Assembly (NCBI GenBank): GCA_038148375.1
Contig: JAYQVH010000001.1
Span: forward strand, 62,001-126,000
Source: CAWUEX02 sp038148375
GTDB taxonomy: Bacteria; Pseudomonadota; Alphaproteobacteria; Rhodospirillales; Rhodospirillaceae
Direction of reading: 5' to 3'
DNA: 64,000 bases
Made by a program: the position numbers and the translations under genes. Under the pieces are notes generated by a model. That model did not search any database and was not told the DNA's origin. It was given only the letters and a program-made list of their open reading frames with translations. Below, piece after piece: positions 53,688 through 62,363 of the stretch (positions are counted from its first letter, which is position 1; every line of letters starts with the position of its first letter).

Positions 53688-56437
53688 CAAACTTGTTCCG
53701 TCGCCGGCGCTGCGCTCACAACCCCATGACAATGCTTATATTTCTTGCCCGACCCGCAGGGACAGGCCTCGTTGCGCGCAACCTTCCCCCAAGTGGAAGG
53801 ATCATTGGGATCGCGGTTCTGCGGGTCGACGCGCGGCATCATGCGCTGTTGGCCAATCTCATCGACCCGGCGGCGGCGGGCTTCAGCCTCCTCGGGTGAT
53901 TGCGCACTCGTCATGCGTATTCCTGTGGGGCCTTTCGGTTTCAGGTCCTCGGGAGGAGGCTCGATGCGAATTTCAACGCGACTCAAAATTTCCGTCACGC
54001 GCGAGCGCAATGATTCCAGCATCTCTTCGAACATCGCGAAGGATTCTTTTTGATACTCGAGCAACGGCTGCTTTTGACCATAAGCGCGCAGCTGGATGGA
54101 GTTGCGCAGATAATCCAATTGCTGAAGGTGATCGCGCCAGCCAGCGTCGATCATCTGCAGAACCAAACTTTTCTCGACCCGGCGCAAAATGTCCGAGCCG
54201 ACATTGGCGGCCTTCTCAGCCATTTTTGTGTCCGACGCCTTGGTGATCCGCTCACGAATTTCTTCGTCGGCGATACCTTCTTCCGCGGCCCAGTCCTTGA
54301 AAGGCAGATCGAGGCCAAGCAACCGCAAGGTCTCTTCGTGGAGCAAGTCCAAGTCCCACTGCTCGGCCATCGCCCGTTCTGGAATGGCCTGAGCCACCAA
54401 ATCAGCGATCACTTCGTGCCGCATATCGACCACGAATTCCGAAATGTCATCCGAGGACATGACTTCCTTGCGCTGCTCGAAAATTGCTTTGCGCTGGTCG
54501 TTCATGACGTCGTCGTATTGAAGCAGGTTCTTGCGGATATCGAAGTTACGGGCTTCGACTTTCTGCTGCGCTTTCTCGATCGCCTTGTTGATCCAGGGGT
54601 GGATGATGGCCTCGCCGTGCTCCAATCCCAAACGCTGGAGCATGCCGTCCATGCGCTCGGACCCGAAAATGCGCATCAGGTCGTCCTGTAGCGACAGAAA
54701 GAACTTTGACGCGCCGGGGTCACCTTGACGCCCGGAGCGGCCGCGCAGCTGGTTGTCAATCCGGCGGCTTTCATGGCGCTCGGTGCCGAGAACAAACAGT
54801 CCGCCCGCCTCAAGCGCGACCTTTTTGCGGGCAGCGACTTCGTCGCGTATGGCTAACTTCTCGTCGTCTGACAGGGGGCTACCTTTCTTGGCTTCTTCGT
54901 CCTCGATCAGAAAGTCCGGGTTACCTCCGAGCTGAATATCGGTCCCGCGTCCAGCCATGTTGGTCGCAATGGTAACCGCACCCGGCACTCCAGCCTGCGC
55001 AATAATGTGTGCTTCGCGTTCATGGTGTTTGGCGTTGAGAATCTCGCTTTTGATTTTTTGCTTTTTCTTAAGGAAGTTCGACAGTTTTTCAGATTTCTCA
55101 ATCGACACGGTGCCAACCAACACGGGCTGCTGGCGCTCGTGGCACTCTTCAATGAGTTCGATGATAGCCTCGAATTTTTCCTCTTCCGTACGATAGACTT
55201 CATCGTCCGCGTCATCGCGGGCCATTGGCTTATTGGACGGAACCGACACTACCTCGAGCGCATAAATCTGCGCGAACTCTTCGGCTTCCGTCATCGCGGT
55301 ACCGGTCATGCCCGCAAGCTTCGGATACATCCGGAAATAGTTTTGGTAAGTGACGCTGGCGAGCGTCTGGTTCTCATTTTGGATCGAGACGTTCTCTTTT
55401 GCCTCGATCGCCTGATGCAAACCGTCGGATAAGCGGCGGCCTTCCATCACACGGCCAGTGAACTCGTCAATCAAATGGACGCGATCGTCGCGCACCAGAT
55501 AATGCACATCCCTTTGGAACATATGATGTGCGCGCAGGCCCTGATTGACGTGATGAATCAAGGAAATGTTCTGAAGATCGTAAAGGTTGCCTTCCGTAAG
55601 GATGGCGTGCTCGCGCAACAGCTCTTCAGCGTGTTCCGCACCGTCATCGGTCATCGTAATAGAGCGCGCTTTTTCGTCTTTTTCGTAATCTTCCTCAACC
55701 AGAAGCGGAATAAGCTTGTTGACCCTTTCGTAAAGGTCCGTCTTGTCCTGTGACGGACCAGAAATGATCAACGGCGTACGCGCTTCGTCGATCAGGATCG
55801 AATCGACTTCGTCAACGATGGCGTACTGAAAATCGCGCTGCACCATATCCGGCAGCGCATACTTCATGTTGTCGCGCAGGTAATCGAACCCGAATTCGTT
55901 GTTCGTGCCGTAAGTGACGTCACAGGCATATGCGGCCCGGCGCGCATGGTCGTCCAGCCCGCCTTGAATGCACCCGACGGTCAGCCCAAGAAACCGATAG
56001 ATTTCACCCATCCACTCGGCATCGCGGCTCGCCAGGTAATCGTTAACCGTGACGACATGCACGCCCTTTTCTTCCAGGGCGTTTAAATACACAGGCAATG
56101 TGGCGACGAGGGTCTTACCCTCCCCGGTACCCATCTCCGCGATCTGGCCCCGGTGCAACACGAGCCCGCCCATCAACTGCACATCGAAGTGGCGCTGTCC
56201 GAGGGTGCGTTTTGCGGCCTCGCGGACGGTTGCGAAGGCATCGGGCAATATGTCGTCCAGGCTTTCCCCGTCAGCCAGACGGGTCTTGAGCCAAGCGGTC
56301 CGGGCCCGAATCGCCTCATCGTCCAGAGCTTCCAGCTCGGGCTCAAGGGCGTTGATTGCATCAACGACCGGCTGCAATTTCTTGATCACCCGGTCGTTTA
56401 GGGTTCCGAACAGGCGTTTGGTGATCGCGCCGAACAT
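53687..56437 (-). CDS. secA: Protein translocase ATPase SecA
   Basis: 916 aa. Walker A MGTGEGKT, DEAD-like VDEVDSILIDEART, preprotein cross-linking region, second motor domain (TNMAGRGTDIQLGG) and a C-terminal SecB/zinc site NEACPCGSGKKYKHCHG. Drives export through SecYEG. A TTGACA/TATGTC promoter lies upstream. Length normal. Confidence 0.98.
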   Translation of the reverse strand: MFGAITKRLFGTLNDRVIKKLQPVVDAINALEPELEALDDEAIRARTAWLKTRLADGESLDDILPDAFATVREAAKRTLGQRHFDVQLMGGLVLHRGQIAEMGTGEGKTLVATLPVYLNALEEKGVHVVTVNDYLASRDAEWMGEIYRFLGLTVGCIQGGLDDHARRAAYACDVTYGTNNEFGFDYLRDNMKYALPDMVQRDFQYAIVDEVDSILIDEARTPLIISGPSQDKTDLYERVNKLIPLLVEEDYEKDEKARSITMTDDGAEHAEELLREHAILTEGNLYDLQNISLIHHVNQGLRAHHMFQRDVHYLVRDDRVHLIDEFTGRVMEGRRLSDGLHQAIEAKENVSIQNENQTLASVTYQNYFRMYPKLAGMTGTAMTEAEEFAQIYALEVVSVPSNKPMARDDADDEVYRTEEEKFEAIIELIEECHERQQPVLVGTVSIEKSEKLSNFLKKKQKIKSEILNAKHHEREAHIIAQAGVPGAVTIATNMAGRGTDIQLGGNPDFLIEDEEAKKGSPLSDDEKLAIRDEVAARKKVALEAGGLFVLGTERHESRRIDNQLRGRSGRQGDPGASKFFLSLQDDLMRIFGSERMDGMLQRLGLEHGEAIIHPWINKAIEKAQQKVEARNFDIRKNLLQYDDVMNDQRKAIFEQRKEVMSSDDISEFVVDMRHEVIADLVAQAIPERAMAEQWDLDLLHEETLRLLGLDLPFKDWAAEEGIADEEIRERITKASDTKMAEKAANVGSDILRRVEKSLVLQMIDAGWRDHLQQLDYLRNSIQLRAYGQKQPLLEYQKESFAMFEEMLESLRSRVTEILSRVEIRIEPPPEDLKPKGPTGIRMTSAQSPEEAEARRRRVDEIGQQRMMPRVDPQNRDPNDPSTWGKVARNEACPCGSGKKYKHCHGVVSAAPATEQV

Positions 56438-56493
56438 GGATACCTCGGCAGGAGTTTCTAAGACGGCCCTACGGGGTCCGCAGCGCCGGTGAA

Positions 56494-56522
56494 GACATAG
56501 AAACCCAACTGCCCCCTGTCAA
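56494..56522 (-). promoter_or_regulatory. Candidate secA promoter
   Basis: Minus-strand TTGACA (56517-56522) and TATGTC (56494-56499), 17-nt spacer, about 55-60 nt upstream of secA. Confidence 0.55.
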
Positions 56523-56537
56523 CGACGGGCGCGCAGA

Positions 56538-56543
56538 TATAAT
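56538..56543 (+). promoter_or_regulatory. -10 box for argJ
   Basis: A perfect TATAAT lies about 100 nt before the argJ start. The spaced -35 would be CTGTCA, overlapping the secA -35 on the other strand. Confidence 0.5.
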
Positions 56544-56644
56544 GCTGGAATCTCAACGAAATCAGGGGTTTTCGCCATATTCGGCGCGCTGGACGAATGC
56601 CGCGCGCTATGCCAAGAACGCCGCACGTAAAAAGGATTTGCCCG

Positions 56645-57877
56645 ATGGATGCCGCACGGTCCCCCTTTGCCCCTTCCTCGTTCCCCGATTTACCGGAGAT
56701 TAATGGCGTGCGCCTCGCCGCCTGCGCTGCGGGCGTGCGCTACAAGGGCCGGCTCGATCTGATGCTTGCGGACTTCGCGCCGGGAACCGTGGCTGCCGGG
56801 GTCATGACCAAATCAACCATGGCCGGAGCGCCGGTGGTGTGGAACCGGGAGGCCCTTCGAAACGGCTCTGCGCGGGCGCTGGTGGTTAACGCAGGCAACG
56901 CCAATGTCTTTACCGGCAAACGCGGACAGGCGGCGGTCCGGAAAACCGTCAGCGCCATATGCGATGCGATGGCCTGCAATCCTGATGAGGTTTTCGTGTG
57001 CTCGACCGGAACGATCGGCGAGTACCTATTGGAAGATCGCATTACGGCGAAGATTTCGGACCTCGTGACCAATCTCTCGGGAGCGGCCTGGAAAGATGCC
57101 GCTCACGCGATCATGACCACGGACACCTACCCGAAAGGCGCGAGCCGGACGGTTTCTGTGGGCGGGGTCGAGGTTACGCTGACCGGAATCGCCAAAGGCT
57201 CGGGCATGATCGCACCGGACATGGCAACGATGCTGGCTTACGTCATGACCGACGCGTCGATCACGCGTGAAGCAGCACAGGCACTGATTGCCGCGGGCGC
57301 GGATAAGAGCTTTAACGCCATCACCGTGGACAGCGATACGTCAACCTCAGACACCCTGTTGCTGTTCGCGACCGGTGCCGCCGGCAACGATCAGATGAGC
57401 GATATCTCTTCGGACCACGCCCAAGCCTTTGCCGCGGCTCTGGACGATCTACTGATCGATCTGGCCCATCAGGTTGTCAAAGACGGCGAAGGCGCACAGA
57501 AGTTTATTGAGATTACCGTTTCTGGCGCGCAGGACGACGGCGCCGCGCGGCGCATTGGCCTTGCCATCGGCAACTCCCCGTTGGTTAAGACGGCGATCGC
57601 CGGAGAAGACGCCAACTGGGGCCGCATTGTCATGGCTGTCGGAAAATCGGGAGAGCGAGCAGACAGGGACAAGCTCGATATCGCCATCGGCGGCGTGCAG
57701 ATCACACGCAATGGCGAACCGGTTGACGGTTACGACGAAGCGCCAGTCACCGAACACATGCGCGGCCGGAATATCGCCGTTGCTGTCGACGTCGGGATTG
57801 GCGACGGTTCTGCAACCGTTTGGACCTGTGATTTGACTCACGGTTACATCGACATCAACGCCGATTACCGGACCTGA
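56645..57877 (+). CDS. argJ: Bifunctional glutamate N-acetyltransferase/amino-acid acetyltransferase
   Basis: 410 aa from ATG 56645 (AAGGA upstream). The autocleavage motif KGSGMIAPDMATMLAY gives alpha and beta chains with the new N-terminal Thr nucleophile; VNAGNANVFTGK and NAITVDSDTSTSDT are further signatures. The enzyme makes N-acetylglutamate and recovers acetyl from acetylornithine in arginine synthesis. Divergent from secA; start of argJ-mutT-(MoaB-fold) direction. Confidence 0.95.
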   Translation: MDAARSPFAPSSFPDLPEINGVRLAACAAGVRYKGRLDLMLADFAPGTVAAGVMTKSTMAGAPVVWNREALRNGSARALVVNAGNANVFTGKRGQAAVRKTVSAICDAMACNPDEVFVCSTGTIGEYLLEDRITAKISDLVTNLSGAAWKDAAHAIMTTDTYPKGASRTVSVGGVEVTLTGIAKGSGMIAPDMATMLAYVMTDASITREAAQALIAAGADKSFNAITVDSDTSTSDTLLLFATGAAGNDQMSDISSDHAQAFAAALDDLLIDLAHQVVKDGEGAQKFIEITVSGAQDDGAARRIGLAIGNSPLVKTAIAGEDANWGRIVMAVGKSGERADRDKLDIAIGGVQITRNGEPVDGYDEAPVTEHMRGRNIAVAVDVGIGDGSATVWTCDLTHGYIDINADYRT

Positions 57878-57885
57878 CCATCGGG

Positions 57886-58290
57886 ATGAGCAAACCGGTT
57901 GTCACGGTGGTCGCGGCCGTACTGATCAATGCCGCGAATGAGATTTTGCTGGCACAGCGGCCGACCGGAAAGACAATGGCCGGGCTTTGGGAGTTTCCCG
58001 GAGGAAAGCTTGAAGACGGTGAGTCGCCAGAAGCCGCGTTGAGCCGTGAGTTACATGAAGAACTTGGCATTAAGGTTTGCGCCGGCGATCTGGAGCCGCT
58101 GACGTTTGCGTCGCACAGCTACGAAACATTTCATCTGCTCATGCCCGTGTTTGCATGCCGGAAATGGTCCGGCACCGTCACGGCGCGGGAAACACAGGCT
58201 TTTACCTGGGTAAATGTTGACGCGCTCGAAGACTATCCGATGCCGCCGGCGGACGCACCACTGCTGCCCGTATTGCGCACGCGCCTGTAA
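57886..58290 (+). CDS. mutT: 8-oxo-dGTP diphosphatase (MutT type)
   Basis: 134 aa Nudix protein: AAVLINAANEILLAQRPTGK and the Nudix box GGKLEDGESPEAALSRELHE followed by ELGI. It sanitises oxidised dGTP. 8 nt after argJ. Confidence 0.85.
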   Translation: MSKPVVTVVAAVLINAANEILLAQRPTGKTMAGLWEFPGGKLEDGESPEAALSRELHEELGIKVCAGDLEPLTFASHSYETFHLLMPVFACRKWSGTVTARETQAFTWVNVDALEDYPMPPADAPLLPVLRTRL

Positions 58291-58331
58291 CAGCGTTGCG
58301 TTGGCGACGGACGCTCCTTAGAGTCCGGCCC

Positions 58332-59084
58332 ATGCTAACCGACCCCACCGCAGCGCTGATCATCATCGGAAATGAAATCCTGTCCGGAAGGACACGGGAC
58401 GCAAATATCCAATTCCTAGCATCGGCGCTGGGCAAGATTGGCATTCCGCTGCGTGAAGTGCGCGTCATTCCGGATGTCGAAGACGAGATTATTTCCGCGG
58501 TGAATGCACTGCGGGCAGCTCACACATATGTGTTCACGACTGGCGGCATTGGACCGACCCACGACGACATCACCGCGATGTCCGTGGCAAAAGCATTCGG
58601 CGTCGGCTTGAAACGCCATGACCGGTCCGTTGCCAAGATGGAAAAGCACTATGGTGACAAGCTCAATGCCGCACGATTGAAAATGGCTGACCTGCCCGAG
58701 GGATCCGTCCCGATTGAGACACGGGTGACGTCCGCACCGGGTTTCTATATCGACAATGTGTATGTCATGGCCGGCGTGCCCAGTATTGCCCAAGCCATGT
58801 TCGATGTGGTCGAGCCATCCTTGAACCGTGGCGCGCCAGTGCTATCGCGCTTCGTCGAAGCGCACCTGGGTGAGGGGGATCTCGCCGATGCGTTGACGGC
58901 GCTGCAAAACGCCTATCCCGACATCGATATCGGAAGTTACCCTTTCTTCCGGGACGGCCGTATTGGATTGAGCGTCGTGGCCAAGGGCACCGACCAAGGC
59001 CGCATCGATGCCGTCATCGAGAGCGCGGCCCAATCGATAAGGGACCTTGGCTGCGAGCCAATTATCGACGCGGAAGCCTCCTAA
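58332..59084 (+). CDS. MoaB/CinA-like molybdopterin-binding domain protein
   Basis: 250 aa. AALIIIGNEILSGRTRDANI, FTTGGIGPTHDDITAMSVAKAF, PGFYIDNVYVMAGVP match the N-terminal MoCF-biosynthesis-like domain of CinA; the C-terminal deamidase domain of full CinA is missing. Stand-alone versions are common and of unclear activity (possibly ADP-ribose pyrophosphatase). Confidence 0.85.
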   Translation: MLTDPTAALIIIGNEILSGRTRDANIQFLASALGKIGIPLREVRVIPDVEDEIISAVNALRAAHTYVFTTGGIGPTHDDITAMSVAKAFGVGLKRHDRSVAKMEKHYGDKLNAARLKMADLPEGSVPIETRVTSAPGFYIDNVYVMAGVPSIAQAMFDVVEPSLNRGAPVLSRFVEAHLGEGDLADALTALQNAYPDIDIGSYPFFRDGRIGLSVVAKGTDQGRIDAVIESAAQSIRDLGCEPIIDAEAS

Positions 59085-59203
59085 CTTCCCGTTCTCGTGC
59101 ATGAAACTGCACAATTCCGTGATGATCGACGCCTTTTATTGTTGAGGCGAACCGGGGCCGATACTGTGCGTTCGCACGCGCCAATTTTCGGGAGACCCCT
59201 TAG

Positions 59204-59902
59204 ATGCTTCGTTTTCTCACCGCTTTGATCTGCCTTGCGGCCGCGGCGACCCAGCCCGTCTATGCTGACATATTGGTGTTCGGCGGATCGGGCCGATTGG
59301 GATCGGAAGTCGTTAAAAATCTGCTCGCAGCTGATGAGGACGTGGTCGTATTCGTGCGCGAGACATCCGACCGCAGCCGCCTTAATGGCTTGGACGTCTC
59401 ATACGCGATCGGCGATCTGCTCGATGCGGACAGCATAGCGGCCGTCTTTGAAGATCATGACATCGACGCCGTGATCAATGCCGTAGCCCTTCGCCAAGGG
59501 GAAAGTAGCCCTTACGTGATCGGTGAAGAAAACATCCGGGCGGCAACACAGAATGTCGACCTGTCGCACATGATCCTGTTCAGCGCCACCGGCGCCGGCG
59601 ACAGCAAGGATGCGATCCCGCCGCACTTTTACAAGAACTTCGAAGAAACCTATGTGAACCGCGGCCGATCCGAGGAAATCATCAAGAGCAGCGGAACCCC
59701 TTACACCTTTATCCGCCTCGGCATCGTTCACTATAAGCCGGCGACCGGACAGGCCTATTTGGCGGAGGAGCCGAAGCTCGGGCCGATTACGCGCGGCGAC
59801 GCCGCTGTCCTCGCCGTAGACTGCCTGCGCGCCGCGCAATGCTTGAATAAGACCTTGCACGCGGTCGACGACACGCTGCCGCTCCTGCCGGAGAACGAAT
59901 AG
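59204..59902 (+). CDS. Exported NAD(P)-binding Rossmann protein (atypical SDR)
   Basis: 232 aa. Signal peptide MLRFLTALICLAAAATQPVYA directly before DILVFGGSGRLGSEVVKNLL, a complete dinucleotide-binding motif. Later GDLLDADSIAAVF and ILFSATGAGDS fit NmrA-like/atypical short-chain dehydrogenases. Export would place it in the periplasm, unusual for a nicotinamide-dependent fold. Alternatively the leader could be a membrane anchor. Substrate unknown. Confidence 0.75.
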   Translation: MLRFLTALICLAAAATQPVYADILVFGGSGRLGSEVVKNLLAADEDVVVFVRETSDRSRLNGLDVSYAIGDLLDADSIAAVFEDHDIDAVINAVALRQGESSPYVIGEENIRAATQNVDLSHMILFSATGAGDSKDAIPPHFYKNFEETYVNRGRSEEIIKSSGTPYTFIRLGIVHYKPATGQAYLAEEPKLGPITRGDAAVLAVDCLRAAQCLNKTLHAVDDTLPLLPENE

Positions 59903-59970
59903 ACGTTCGGCGTCTGCGCCCCAAGGGCGTTGCGATTTGACGGACAAGCCGCTACCAACGCAGGTGCAGA

Positions 59971-60057
59971 GCCCGCCTGGCGGAATTGGTAGACGCAACG
60001 GACTTAAAATCCGTTGTCCGAAAGGGCGTGCCGGTTCGAGTCCGGCGGCGGGCACCA
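59971..60057 (+). tRNA. tRNA-Leu (anticodon TAA)
   Basis: Acceptor GCCCGCC pairs with GGCGGGC before ACCA; anticodon loop CTTAAAA gives anticodon TAA (60005-60007), long class II variable arm TGTCCGAAAGGGCG, T arm CCGGTTCGAGTCCGG. CCA end is encoded. It lies between the Rossmann gene and an oxygenase gene. Confidence 0.97.
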
Positions 60058-60087
60058 CCCGCACCTTGCCGGGGTGACGAGCCAGAA

Positions 60088-61029
60088 ATGTCAGTTTCAG
60101 ACCTTGTGCCAACGCTTGATGCGCGTATTCTCGACGGCGATCCGGAGGCCGGCGCACAACATCTCGGCCATGCCTGGCAACAATCCGGATTTATCACTGT
60201 CACGCATCACGGCATCGATCCCGCCATCATTGCGCACTGCCGCGACGCCACCCGCGCTTTCTTCAATCTGCCCCTAGACGTCAAATTACGGCATCATATT
60301 TCCGGCGGCGGAGGCCAACGCGGGTATACGCCCTTTGGGGTGGAGACGGCCAAAGATGCGGATATCCCGGACCGCAAAGAATTCTGGCACGTCGGTCGCG
60401 AGCTTGAGGGCGGCGCACTCTATTCACGCGGCCTCATTCCCAATGTCTGGCCCGAACACCTACCCGGATTTAAGGATGCGTGCCTGAATTTTTTCCAAGC
60501 GATGGATGATCTCGGCCGGCGCCTACTGACCAGCGTTGCGCGGTTTCTGGATCTGCCCGTAGATTACTTCGAGGCACGGGTTGCATCGGGCAACAGCATC
60601 TTGAGGTTGCTCCACTACCCACCCGTCGGATCAGATGAAGCTGGCGAGCGCGCCGCTGCGCACGAGGACATCAACGTCATTACATTGCTTGTAGGGGCAG
60701 ATCAGCAAGGTCTGGAAGTTCTTCATCGCAATGGGACGTGGATTCCGGTTCATACGGATTCCGATGCGATTGTATGCAACGTGGGGGACATGCTGGCGCG
60801 ACTGACAAATGATGTCCTGCCAAGCACGACGCACCGTGTCACGCGGCCGGCGGGAGACGGCGCGAAACATTCCCGCTACTCCATGCCGTACTTCGTGCAC
60901 TTCGCTCCCGACATCGAGATTGCCGTGCTCGACTCTTGCGTCAGTGACAGCAACCCGAACCGCTACCCGCAGCCGATCACGGCGCAGGCGTTTCTGCACC
61001 AGCGCCTGGCTGAGATTGGCCTAACGTAG
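60088..61029 (+). CDS. Isopenicillin N synthase-like 2-oxoglutarate/Fe(II) oxygenase
   Basis: 313 aa from ATG 60088. Facial triad: HEDIN (His, Asp) and TTHRVTRP (His), and the 2-oxoglutarate contact HSRYSMPYF (RxS). N-terminal DIOX_N-like HAWQQSGFITVTHHGID. A cytoplasmic non-heme iron dioxygenase of unknown substrate. Starts 31 nt after the tRNA. Confidence 0.88.
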   Translation: MSVSDLVPTLDARILDGDPEAGAQHLGHAWQQSGFITVTHHGIDPAIIAHCRDATRAFFNLPLDVKLRHHISGGGGQRGYTPFGVETAKDADIPDRKEFWHVGRELEGGALYSRGLIPNVWPEHLPGFKDACLNFFQAMDDLGRRLLTSVARFLDLPVDYFEARVASGNSILRLLHYPPVGSDEAGERAAAHEDINVITLLVGADQQGLEVLHRNGTWIPVHTDSDAIVCNVGDMLARLTNDVLPSTTHRVTRPAGDGAKHSRYSMPYFVHFAPDIEIAVLDSCVSDSNPNRYPQPITAQAFLHQRLAEIGLT

Positions 61030-61036
61030 ACAGTCC

Positions 61037-61438
61037 TCAATCCAGTACAACGGTGGCGTGAGTCTCCAACATCGCCCCAGGCAGATACAAGCTGGCAACC
61101 CCGACGCCCGTCGCTGCCGGCATCGCCGCTCCCGCGTCTTTGTAAAACTGCTCGCGCACCCACGAAGCTTTGCTGAGCTCTGGTGAGTTGGTCGTGAAAT
61201 TGATTTCGCTGACAACATGGCGCAAGTCAGCACCGCATTTCGACAACACGAATTGCATGCGTTCGTAAATACAGCGAATCTGCGCCTCCATGTCATCTTT
61301 GCCGACGAGATTAAAATCATCGTCTGCGGCAAGCAGTCCGGACAGATAGATGGTGTTGCCGGCGCGGACGGCATAACTCAGGCCGAAACGCTCCTCGAGC
61401 TTCGGATATACGGAAATGACGTTTTCGTGACGTGCCAT
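61037..61438 (-). CDS. RidA-family protein
   Basis: 133 aa. YAVRAGNTIYLSGLLAADDDF, CGADLRHVVSEINFTT and PAATGVGVASLYLPGAMLE follow the RidA/YjgF fold. The region that carries the imine-deaminase Arg in RidA (P-A-R-S) reads PAAT, so classic 2-aminoacrylate deamination is doubtful; it may be a Rid4-7-type member. Convergent with the oxygenase gene (7 nt). Confidence 0.8.
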   Translation of the reverse strand: MARHENVISVYPKLEERFGLSYAVRAGNTIYLSGLLAADDDFNLVGKDDMEAQIRCIYERMQFVLSKCGADLRHVVSEINFTTNSPELSKASWVREQFYKDAGAAMPAATGVGVASLYLPGAMLETHATVVLD

Positions 61439-61501
61439 GTGTAATCATTCTCCTTGCTGCACATTGGGACAAGGCACAGAGTTTCAGCCGGCCGGTCAAA
61501 A

Positions 61502-61534
61502 GAAAAGCCCCCGCAGGGGAATCGCGGGGGCTTT
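61502..61534 (-). terminator. Terminator of hsp20
   Basis: AAAGCCCCCGC (61504-61514) and GCGGGGGCTTT (61524-61534), 9-nt loop; T-rich TTTTCTTTTG follows on the minus strand. Sits between hsp20 and the RidA gene. Confidence 0.85.
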
Positions 61535-61574
61535 CACATTACTCCCGTAAGGGGAACGGGAGGTCAGGAGACGG

Positions 61575-62045
61575 TTAGGCTGCTTTCTTTTCAGCTGAAC
61601 CTTCAATTTGCTTCGCCGCAGAACGAGTCGCGATTCCGATTGTGCGCGGCTTCAAGGCTTCCGGAACTTCGCGCTTGAGTTCGACATGAAGCAAGCCGTT
61701 TTCCATCACAGCGTCGGTGACCTGAATGTGGTCGGCCAACTGGAAACGGCGCTCGAACGAACGGCCGGCAATGCCGCGATGCAGATAGGTGGCATCTTCG
61801 TTGTCCTGGGTCACCTTACCTTTAACGGTCAGCGTGTTGTTTTCGACCGTAAGTTCGATGTCGTTCTGGCTGAAGCCGGCGACAGCAAAGGTAATGCGAT
61901 AGTCGTCCTCGGACTCTTTGACGATGTTGTAGGGAGGGTAAGACAGTTGTGCGTCGTCGTAACGCGTCACAGCGTCGAGAACGCGGGTCAAATTGTCGAA
62001 GCCGACAGAAGACCGAAACAGAGGGGCAAGATCAAAGCTACGCAT
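61575..62045 (-). CDS. Small heat-shock protein, Hsp20/IbpA type
   Basis: 156 aa. Alpha-crystallin domain about 36-130: YPPYNIVKESEDDYRITFAV, GFSQNDIELTVENNTLTVKG, the GRSFERRFQL segment and ENGLLHVELKREVPEALKPR. ATP-independent holdase chaperone. Expression is probably double-gated by an RpoH-type promoter and a ROSE-like thermometer upstream. Confidence 0.95.
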   Translation of the reverse strand: MRSFDLAPLFRSSVGFDNLTRVLDAVTRYDDAQLSYPPYNIVKESEDDYRITFAVAGFSQNDIELTVENNTLTVKGKVTQDNEDATYLHRGIAGRSFERRFQLADHIQVTDAVMENGLLHVELKREVPEALKPRTIGIATRSAAKQIEGSAEKKAA

Positions 62046-62046
62046 G

Positions 62047-62115
62047 GATATCCTCCTAAAGCGATATCAAACGGCGTGCGTCTGCGGCCCCAAAACGCGC
62101 CGCAGCAGCCACGCC
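62047..62115 (-). promoter_or_regulatory. ROSE-like RNA thermometer of hsp20
   Basis: On the minus strand a long stem, GGCGTG/CACGCC (62110-62115 with 62073-62078) enclosing CTGCGGC/GCCGCAG (62099-62105 with 62082-62088), precedes a short hairpin GATATC/GATATC (63-68 with 47-52 of 620xx) whose loop and 3' arm contain AGGAGGA. TCGCT just 5' of it is the UYGCU motif of ROSE elements that pairs with the Shine-Dalgarno at low temperature. Confidence 0.7.
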
Positions 62116-62161
62116 TGGTTAAGCCAAATAACGGACCCAAAAGCGGCATCCGTCAGTGCTG

Positions 62162-62189
62162 AGATAAGGTGCGCTCGGCTGGGATCAAG
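62162..62189 (-). promoter_or_regulatory. RpoH (sigma32)-type promoter of hsp20
   Basis: CTTG (62186-62189), 17 nt, CTTATCT (62162-62168) on the minus strand, matching the alphaproteobacterial heat-shock consensus CTTG-N17/18-CYTATNT. Leaves a leader of about 110 nt. Confidence 0.75.
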
Positions 62190-62363
62190 AGGTGGCGTAC
62201 GAAAATTCTACGAAAAATAATCTATTTATTTCAATGTGTTGTAAGTGCGCCGGCAAAAATTTTATGCTGACGGCTCCACCCCATAGCGCTGCGCCTTCGG
62301 CCACCTTATATCTCGACAGACGCCGCAACTGAGCCGGCCGTCACGCATCATCGGAGCAAGCGC
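62190..62363. promoter_or_regulatory. Rest of hsp20/cbpA divergent region
   Basis: The 318-nt gap between hsp20 and cbpA holds, beyond the hsp20 signals, an AT-rich block (about 62200-62260) and a possible plus-strand pair TTGTAA ... TATGCT near 62239-62277 for cbpA. No gene seen. Confidence 0.3.

Noticed and set aside
59971..60057. tRNA-Leu as an integration site
   Set aside because: No integrase, no direct repeat of the tRNA 3' end and no change in gene character downstream within the window.
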